A stretch of DNA of 64,000 nt. It comes from Unio delphinus. Its lineage: Eukaryota; Mollusca; Bivalvia; Unionida; Unionidae. The position numbers and the translations under genes were made by a program. Of the stretch, positions 59,947-64,000 are shown in pieces; the stretch's first letter is position 1; each line of letters begins with the position of its first letter. The DNA is taken from NCBI GenBank assembly GCA_029339505.1, contig JAQISU010000081.1, positions 14,731,001 to 14,795,000 on the forward strand, written 5' to 3'. The notes below the pieces were generated by a model. That model worked only from the letters and a program-made list of their open reading frames with translations, was not told where the DNA came from and did no database searches.

Positions 59947-60524
59947 AACCTTGATGAGAATTTTCTAAGCAATTAGCAGACTTTCAGAAATAACAACTGC
60001 CATTACCCAAGTCATTATTAATCATATTCTTTACCTTATCTTTCCTATTCTCTGAACCTTCATTAGCCATCATGTCTGAGCCATCAACAATATGTTCCAC
60101 TTCATCTACCTCCTCCTCCTCCTCTTCCACTGCTTTCCTCTTTCCAGATCCAGAGCATGTCTTCGTTCGCTTTTCATCTAATACCTTACTCATTGGTGAC
60201 CCTGGTTTTCTCTTGGCTGGCCTCCCTCTTCTTGGTGTTTCTTTTGCATCACTTGATTCATCCTCCTCCATCACTCCATTCCAGCTGGTCGTTCCTTTCT
60301 CACTCTGGTCATCTAGCCCTGGTTTTTGAGTGGATGTTACTAAATTGGACTCTGCTGATCCTGCATTATCGTCGGTAGGCATAGAAGCCTTAGAAAATTC
60401 TTTTGTGAAAAGATTGTATGTTTTCATAAGGTTGGTAATAGTTTCTTCTTTGTCATCTTTGCTTAAATTTCGCTCCTCAAAGCTCTGAGTCTTGTGTGAA
60501 AGATGAATGGGAAAGTGTGGTTCT
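40751..60524 (-). CDS. HHCC-HHCC-C2H2x6 zinc-finger gene, ten exons (5' incomplete)
   Basis: Gene-level entry. Exons 60035-60524, 59030-59255, 53659-53840, 52530-52770, 47421-47617, 46690-47031, 45965-46310, 45069-45189, 43554-43768 and 40751-41631 have AG/GT borders, all phases match, and they sum to 1079 codons plus TGA. Domains by residue: AT-hook-like RRGRPAKRK (about 98-106); HHCC module 1 with H234, H241, C270, C273; HHCC module 2 with H376, H382, C412 and Phe415 where the last Cys is expected; acidic linker 446-655; six C2H2 fingers at 660-680, 688-708, 716-736, 746-767, 776-796 and 805-825; tail 826-1079, acidic then Gln/Ser/Val-rich. HHCC domains come from retroelement integrases and occur in vertebrate ZBTB11, which also has C2H2 fingers. 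A nuclear DNA-binding role is inferred. No BTB domain is seen; a start codon is not found, so exons lie upstream. Confidence 0.87.
42340..43055. repeat. 34-bp tandem array with two subfamilies
   Basis: Left block: agtgtcttatatagaaacca then aactactgattggt. Right block from about 42610: tagtgtctgaggtataaacc then aaactaatgaatgt, alternating with aaactcctgaatgt. Both units are 34 bp and share ..aaaccaaact.., so one arose from the other. It lies in the last intron of the zinc-finger gene. Confidence 0.93.
43309..43373. repeat. (TA)n microsatellite
   Basis: Uninterrupted ta dinucleotides in the last intron of the zinc-finger gene. Confidence 0.95.
43554..43768 (-). CDS. Zinc-finger gene, exon 9: fingers 3, 4 and half of 5
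   Basis: Acceptor tttaaatttcag, donor GTAAGT. It completes Leu715, then finger 3 (CNQCGKGF...HLRTH), finger 4 (CEFCSRMF...HRLNKH, with H-x4-H) and the first half of finger 5 (CSECSKIFSYQ). The intron splits finger 5. Fingers 3 and 4 are joined by a Gly-rich linker DRGGGMPVK rather than TGEKP. Confidence 0.93.
43800..45068. other. Intron of the zinc-finger gene, no other feature
   Basis: AT-rich; no repeat family recognised. Confidence 0.5.
45069..45189 (-). CDS. Zinc-finger gene, exon 8: end of finger 1, finger 2
   Basis: Acceptor tctcttttttcag, donor GTAAGT. It starts by completing Met675, supplies H676 and H680 of finger 1, then the near-canonical linker TGLKP and finger 2 (CEKCGKKF...HTRKH, residues 688-708). 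The next in-frame codons after the donor are CTG TAA, which supports splicing here. Confidence 0.92.
45965..46310 (-). CDS. Zinc-finger gene, exon 7: acidic linker, start of finger 1
   Basis: Acceptor ataaatcttgcag, donor GTAAGA, 115 codons plus one base. Lys-rich start (KTPVKSDKRK), a long Glu/Asp run (EEEVVEEEAGDEEEDEEEDG), a Ser/Pro/Lys stretch, and the Cys pair of finger 1 (C660-TV-C663). Joining to exon 8 gives C-x2-C-x12-H-x3-H, which confirms the junction. Confidence 0.92.
46690..47031 (-). CDS. Zinc-finger gene, exon 6: disordered acidic region
   Basis: Acceptor gtttttgtag, donor GTATGG, 114 codons, phase 0 to 0. It opens DPKMDDAVLSLLSMLEDYVS, an amphipathic leucine-rich helix that could bind a partner, then a low-complexity Ser/Thr/Glu region. 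No known domain. Confidence 0.85.
47421..47617 (-). CDS. Zinc-finger gene, exon 5: second half of HHCC module 2
   Basis: Acceptor ttttctcctccag, donor GTAAGA. GA completes Gly380, then RH(382)ADYQNTLKRVEDDYYWFG, LKVDVKVFISMC and CDF. The Y-W-x-G motif and V-D-V-x-x-F match integrase zinc domains, but the ending is C-C-D-F instead of C-x2-C, so the last zinc ligand is missing or displaced. Confidence 0.88.
48567..48985 (-). mobile_element. Internally deleted relative of the hAT-like element
   Basis: Reverse orientation. Its right part matches 6609 to about 6838 and its left part about 8480-8659, including ggtctttgaaagtttgggaa and aaataggtcttggaaatctc. The middle 1.6 kb, with the transposase, is absent. 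Ends have drifted (caaggtttttata and catagtttata against CAGGGTTC). TTTAA abuts both ends. Confidence 0.8.
48995..49440. repeat. ~50-bp degenerate tandem repeat
   Basis: Units of gctgtatcaagagctgacac, aatgacagctgtagtgatta and ttatatcaagagctgaagca, in an intron of the zinc-finger gene. Confidence 0.88.
49450..51300. other. Intron of the zinc-finger gene, no other feature
   Basis: AT-rich; nothing recognised. Confidence 0.5.
51306..51784. mobile_element. 479-bp non-autonomous element with ~20-bp inverted ends
   Basis: Left end ATACCATATTTTCCGACCTG; right end, read inverted, ATACCGTATTTTCCAGCCTA, both continuing TAAGT(C/A)GA. Subterminal words ttatactccaaatc and cgacttatatatgga recur inverted. 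No open frame. Flanks are taaat and ttaat. Superfamily not decided. Confidence 0.75.
52530..52770 (-). CDS. Zinc-finger gene, exon 4: first half of HHCC module 2
   Basis: Acceptor ttttcatcag, donor GTATAT, 80 codons plus one base. It reads VYKELQEYLSSGSF, then GKFVVEGDHLYRTSGTKRPK, KLVITSMVRRREIIEDCHLV and R, leaving G for Gly380. The strand pair (LY...KLVI) and helix (RRREIIEDCH) are the lead-in to an integrase zinc domain. It has no start codon, so simple ORF calling misses it. Confidence 0.88.
53659..53840 (-). CDS. Zinc-finger gene, exon 3: second half of HHCC module 1
   Basis: Acceptor tacctttcag, donor GTGAGA. GG completes Gly239, then SH(241)ISKKYMIERLANFFWKG, MTIDSEAFVLAC(270)PSC(273)DNW and a Lys/Asp-rich linker ending EDDK at phase 0. 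With exon 2 it gives H-x6-H-x28-C-x2-C, inside the HHCC consensus of retroviral and Gypsy integrases. Confidence 0.92.
54995..55130 (+). mobile_element. tRNA-derived SINE-like fragment, third type
   Basis: tggtgactcagtggttaagc resembles an A box region and gttgttggatcaactccc a B box. Followed by caacctcaatcaac and a T run. Not related in its body to families A and B. Confidence 0.5.
55246..55710 (-). CDS. Candidate cassette exon of the zinc-finger gene (465 bp)
   Basis: Acceptor tacattcatttcag, donor GTAAGA, open for all 155 codons, phase 1 at both ends, so it can be included or skipped between exons 2 and 3 without changing frame. It reads DPSFNLGDNN at the start and, at the end, NGAIHTSSCCGCHNFSLRD, IGCYCHSKFPKHFVRMLSHV then LHYG. 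If included, its final His residues replace H234 ahead of GSH(241). A 30-base word (ctagcaatgtcattatgtgt...) occurs twice with a 43-base shift inside it, which would change frame between copies and argues for caution. Could be an exonised sequence or a chance frame. Confidence 0.5.
56430..56672 (-). mobile_element. tRNA-derived SINE family A, reverse copy
   Basis: Starts ttgttgttgtgggcttaaca (tail) and ends ctttagaccacttgg (A-box side). About 20-25 percent diverged by eye. Confidence 0.85.
56680..57860. other. Intron of the zinc-finger gene, no other feature
   Basis: AT-rich; nothing recognised. Confidence 0.5.
57870..58107 (-). mobile_element. tRNA-derived SINE family A, reverse copy
   Basis: Body catttttcagcacatgatag, catggcagccaatattaatg and head ending tagaccgctctgggccccag. 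Confidence 0.88.
58744..58991 (+). mobile_element. tRNA-derived SINE family A, forward copy with C run
   Basis: Head gagtggctgagtggtctaaa preceded by a run of about 20 C where other copies have ggggcccc. Flanked by acaaactgttata on both sides, a 13-bp target duplication. It sits about 40 bases downstream of the donor of exon 2 of the zinc-finger gene. Confidence 0.92.
59030..59255 (-). CDS. Zinc-finger gene, exon 2: first half of HHCC module 1
   Basis: Acceptor attcatttcag, donor GTAAAG, 75 codons plus one base. It reads MDMDSYYDAIWLYKSSRKYP, PNSSVDFKRVMRLCAKNF, then GEKLFYLVGKKRKLVVRRSE and ERWGLMKLAH(234)VKAD. Pattern YP..S...KR..R..AK.F...G.LFY...K..VV...ER....AH is the lead-in of an integrase zinc domain as kept in ZBTB11-type proteins. 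The ATG at 59255 is internal if exon 1 is used, but could serve as a start. Confidence 0.92.
59690..59850 (+). repeat. Dispersed agatctg-motif repeat, copy 5
   Basis: Carries aaagatcccaatctgcttta, ttctactgattac, gatgcagtggcagatctgga. Same word order as 28285-28475. Confidence 0.55.
59864..59941. repeat. (TA)n microsatellite
   Basis: Uninterrupted ta dinucleotides between exons 1 and 2 of the zinc-finger gene. Confidence 0.95.
60035..60524 (-). CDS. Zinc-finger gene, exon 1 (first visible)
   Basis: Acceptor gttttgtttttttag, donor GTAAAG. The first A completes a codon from an upstream exon. 163 codons of mostly disordered, charged sequence: EPHFPIHLSHKTQSFEERNL at the start, an AT-hook-like TPRRGRPAKRKPGSP (about 96-110), a Lys/Arg patch (KRTKTCSGSGKRK) that could be a nuclear signal, and a Glu run (VEEEEEEVDEVEH). 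Ends at phase 0 against exon 2. Confidence 0.85.
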
Positions 60525-60783
60525 CTAAAAAAACAAAACAACATGAAAGCCTTATGGCAGAATAACATGATTCTATTCATTGTTCGTGTAAAAAGGGCAT
60601 TATGCTATTTTTTTCACTCAGGTTGATGTATTTGTGATATGTAACCAGCATCTCCTGTTATTACCATGTCAGCACTGTCAGGTCTATTGAATTTTACCCA
60701 ATCATTGGTGTGTTTCAGATGCAGAGAGGGCAAGTGTGTATACTAATACTGAAAGAAAGTGGCTCAATACATCTTCAGTTGAC

Positions 60784-61075
60784 AGCTGCATTGTCCTAGC
60801 GGTTACAGTGTCTGCCTAAGATGTGGGAGGTCATTGGTTCAAACCCCAACTGGGTTATAACAAAGACTTATAAAAATGGTACTAACAGCTGCCTCACTAA
60901 GTGCTAAGCATTAAGAGGTTAGGGTTAGGACTGGTTGGCCTGGTGTCAGGAAAATATGACTGAGTGGGACACCATGCTACATGTCTGTGGCATGATGCCC
61001 AAGTGCTAGACATCACTACAAACTGCCTCACTGCAGACAGTGTACTGATACAACTGAAAATTGTGAAAGTTCCAA
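60784..61075 (+). mobile_element. tRNA-derived SINE family B, copy 2
   Basis: Same body as 15661-15983 in the opposite orientation: aatggtactaacagctgcct, gactggttggcctggtgtca, ctacatgtctgtggcatgat, aactgcctcactgcagaca. More diverged, and the tail is short. Confidence 0.88.
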
Positions 61076-61866
61076 AGACCTACTTGCACTAATACAACAA
61101 GTACAAGAAGCTGTATTATCACTGTTTGGAAATTTTTCATGGATAAATTAACTTGTGTTTCTGCATTTGTTCCTTTTGCTGACATGTACAAAAAGTTGAC
61201 TATGTAAAGTTCATCTTGTACATAATTTTTATACATGTGTGAAGAATTTATGGGTGATAACAGGAGTCACATTCAGGATTGAAACATTATTGGACTAAAT
61301 GACTTCCAGTGATCAAAGGTAATACCACTTCTTCAATTCAACTGTTGAGTGCTGAAACCATCTCTGATATTCTTGAATGACAAGATTTTCAAGCGAGTCA
61401 ATGTGGTGGCCATATTGAAGGAAAGATCAGCAACATTTCCACTTTGGACCAACCATCAACCATCACCCATAATAAATGACCATATATTCTGGTGAAGTAC
61501 CAATAACAATATGTTCAAAATGGTTGTTGCTGCCATATTAAACGTCAGATGCAAAACAGATAAAGCTAGGGGTTCCAACTTGACTGACAAACACTGACAA
61601 ACACTGCATTCTTCAACATATGGCTGTTAATTTCATTCTGGGTTAGACTAAAATTACTTGGACAGTTTCGACCAGATCTCATAGATTTTTTAATTAGCAT
61701 ATAATAACCCTACAGAGCCATGTGATTTTTGGCTGTTGTAACAATGGGTCACATCAGCAAAAAAAACCTGGAATAAACTTTCATCAGTGCTAGATGACAA
61801 TGTGCATGCCCTTATGAAAAAGGAAGATCACAACCATGATAAAACATGATAATGATTATAATCCCC

Positions 61867-61872
<6 letters not shown>

Positions 61873-61940
<68 letters not shown>
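61873..61940. repeat. (TC)n microsatellite
   Basis: Uninterrupted tc dinucleotides, about 34 units. Confidence 0.95.
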
Positions 61941-61942
<2 letters not shown>

Positions 61943-62997
61943 ATGTTACATGTTACAAACTACAGCAGATACAAAAAAATATAACTTTGAATACAATGTT
62001 GTGCACCAACACAACACTGTTCTTTATCACCTACATATATTGACTTACAAATACGTCTTTTTTAAAAATTTTACAGTAACTATAATTTGACTCATGAGGC
62101 TATTACTGCTGCAGAATACGTTCCATATGACTCGGCTATCTTGATCACATGCTAAACTGGATGAACTGAGGAAGCATCTGTCTAAAGTACATAGAGGTTT
62201 CTTAGTCATCATCCACTTACAATTGATTACTTATTGCTTATAAATAAGCATTATCGAAAGGAACTGTGGCATGTATGACCAAAATGAGACAAAATGTATT
62301 CAAAAGGAACTGTGGCATGTATGACCAAAATGAGACAACAATGATATCCGTTTATTTTAATTTGCATTAGTACAGGTTGGTGGGTAAGTAAATTAGGCCA
62401 CATAGATCATTTTCCATTCCAATCTTAAAGTTTTTGTTCATGATCAGCATCCAATTATAATTACTACTAACTTTATATATAAATTTTTCTTGCACTCTGA
62501 TAAAAATAAATATATTTTGCATCTGAAAATTAATATGAATTACAGTAAATTAAATTAAATTAAAAAAATTATCTTGTTTGTATGTCATAAATGCACGGAA
62601 TCAGATGACATCATGGAGACCAAATTATGAGAAAAATATTGAAAGAAAATCAGCTAGTGGAGAAAGAGCACTATCAACAACAAAAAATGCCCAATGCAGG
62701 GTACATACAGATCTGGACAGCTGAAATTCAATGACTTTTCAATGACCAGTTTCCGATTTTCAATGACCACTTATGATATCAAGTGTTCAGCTTCAGTAAC
62801 TAATTTAGGTACATGAAATAAATACAAAAAAATAATACAGAAATAAATAATGTAATATGAATGGGAAATGATATTTAAAATTAAAATCATTGTAAACCAG
62901 ATGTTAATCATTGCCATTTAGCTTCTATACTTTCTTCTCGACCTGCAAGTCCAGTGCTTTCACTCTAGAGATGCTGCCAGGATTTTATCTAATTGTA

Positions 62998-63018
62998 TGT
63001 GTGTGTGTGTGTGTGTGG
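62998..63018. repeat. (TG)n microsatellite
   Basis: Short tg run. Confidence 0.9.
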
Positions 63019-63468
63019 TGTTTACCCACCTTGTTATGAAAATAAGGGATGAGTACATGGAGTAAATACAAAAAATAAAAATATTTTTTTTAAAAAAAAG
63101 GACAAAATGGCCATAAATCATAATACACCTAACACTTCAATATCCTAAGATCTTTCTTCCAGCAACACCCTGTTAGAATCCTATTTAAATCAAAATCTGT
63201 AAAACATGTTGCATCTAGTTATATATACATTCAACTGTTGATTTTTCTGAGCTTAATCAGTTTTTCTCACAAGTGTATGAATAGAGCTGAGATCCTGCTG
63301 ATGTATCATACAAATAACTAGCTTATCAGGTTGAACAAGCTTGGAAACGGTTCCTTATGTTAATTATGTATATATAAAAAAAATCACTGCTCATATGTAA
63401 TGTCTTTTGGATTCTTTGACTCCAAAAAAAGATTTTTCACTAACATAAGCTCTGCTTAAGTTTCACTT

Positions 63469-63708
63469 GTTGTTGTTGTGGTAGGTTTTAATGCCATTTT
63501 TCAGCACACGATAGTCTATACATGGCGGCCAGTATTATTGGTGGAGGAAGAACCTGGGAAAACCCCCAGAAAGAATGAACCGACCCACGAGAAGCTACTG
63601 GCAAGCTTTCTCACATAACTAACTTAGCTGAATCTTAGACTCGAAACCCAGACAGAGGTGAGATGGCAGTGATCTGTAACGGAAAGCGCTTTAGACCACT
63701 CGGGGCCC
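63469..63708 (-). mobile_element. tRNA-derived SINE family A, reverse copy
   Basis: Starts ttgttgttgtggtaggtttt, body catggcggccagtattattg, ends tttagaccactcggggcccc. ttcactt lies next to both ends, a possible short target duplication. Confidence 0.9.
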
Positions 63709-64000
63709 CTTCACTTTCTTGAATCAGTTCTTTACTGACTAGTATGCCAGAATTACTATCTGTTCAATAATACTGTAATACTGTACATGTATTTGGATAG
63801 TACACTGATGATGTAGTCTGCTTGTTTAGACAGTGGTATTTTAATTATAAAAATATATGTACTTCCAAGGATGGCCACAGATAAAACCTGTTTTTCTACC
63901 CCTTTCCTTTTGTCCGCATGTGGCTCCCCCCCCCCCCCTCCGGGCTGCAGACATCCCCACCTAGCATTAGACACTGCTCTATAATCCGAGTTGAGAGTTA

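Larger units (their letters stand above)
60525..63468. other. Upstream side of the zinc-finger gene; no further exon found
   Basis: Apart from the SINE and microsatellites listed, I see no exon with a phase-2 donor that would feed exon 1. The missing 5' exons are short or lie beyond 64000. Traces of the ~133-bp repeat are visible near 61380-61560, and a 49-bp direct repeat (aaggaactgtggcatgtatg...) at about 62258-62338. Confidence 0.5.

Noticed and set aside
61006..61236. 76-codon - frame ending in LYQYTVCSEAVCSDV, with a similar one at 15415-15759
   Set aside because: The shared ending is SINE family B sequence, not a conserved protein.
61836..62090. Serine/leucine repeat frames at 61.8 kb
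   Set aside because: Translation of a (TC)n microsatellite.
62100..62280. A - strand open stretch that could be a missing 5' exon of the zinc-finger gene
   Set aside because: No convincing donor at phase 2, and the composition does not resemble the other exons.
12963..63708. tRNA genes, because of A-box and B-box words and tggtctaaagcgc / ggttcgagtc
   Set aside because: All are heads of SINEs with a common non-tRNA body, poor acceptor-stem pairing and target duplications.

Overview
This is eukaryotic, AT-rich, intron-rich DNA from an animal, most likely a marine lophotrochozoan and probably a mollusc. The reasons are two tRNA-derived SINE families whose bodies resemble mollusc SINEs, very dense satellite-like tandem arrays, remnants of hAT, Tigger/pogo, piggyBac-type and non-LTR elements, and animal-type genes with short exons and long introns. 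The phylum is an inference; no search could be run.

Two protein-coding genes can be read, and they converge. On the + strand, six short exons from 4089 to 28091 (4089-4185, 12159-12328, 18694-18775, 19495-19593, 24466-24553, 28048-28091) join with matching codon phases into 192 codons. They cover the C-terminal arrestin fold and tail of an arrestin-domain (alpha-arrestin-like) protein; the N-terminal half lies before base 1. On the - strand, ten exons from 60524 down to 40751 join in phase into 1079 codons plus a stop. They encode a nuclear protein with an AT-hook-like motif, two successive HHCC (retroelement integrase type) zinc-binding modules, an acidic linker, six C2H2 zinc fingers and a long C-terminal tail. 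Its 5' end lies beyond 60524, probably beyond the window. A 465-bp symmetric open exon (55246-55710) may be an alternative cassette inside the first HHCC module.

The headline observation is the second gene. Both HHCC modules are spread over two exons, with the intron in the same place (phase 1, in the Gly codon between the two histidines) and phase-0 outer borders. They therefore look like a tandem duplication of a captured integrase zinc domain inside a C2H2 factor. The same HHCC domain is known in vertebrate ZBTB11, but here it is doubled, no BTB domain is visible, and the second copy has lost its last cysteine.

The rest is repeat. Intron 1 of the arrestin gene (4.2-12.2 kb) holds a reverse-oriented non-LTR retrotransposon split by a 2.05-kb hAT-like element, then a 29-bp satellite of about 32 copies. 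Later arrestin introns hold 41-, 84-, 44-, 34-36- and 27-bp arrays and a 780-bp TTAA-flanked element that interrupted one array. The intergenic part (28.1-40.7 kb) holds more arrays, a recent 305-bp duplication, SINEs and a second Tigger end. The zinc-finger gene introns hold a 34-bp array, an internally deleted relative of the hAT element, a 479-bp TIR element and several SINEs. No non-coding RNA gene, CRISPR array or prokaryotic feature was seen.
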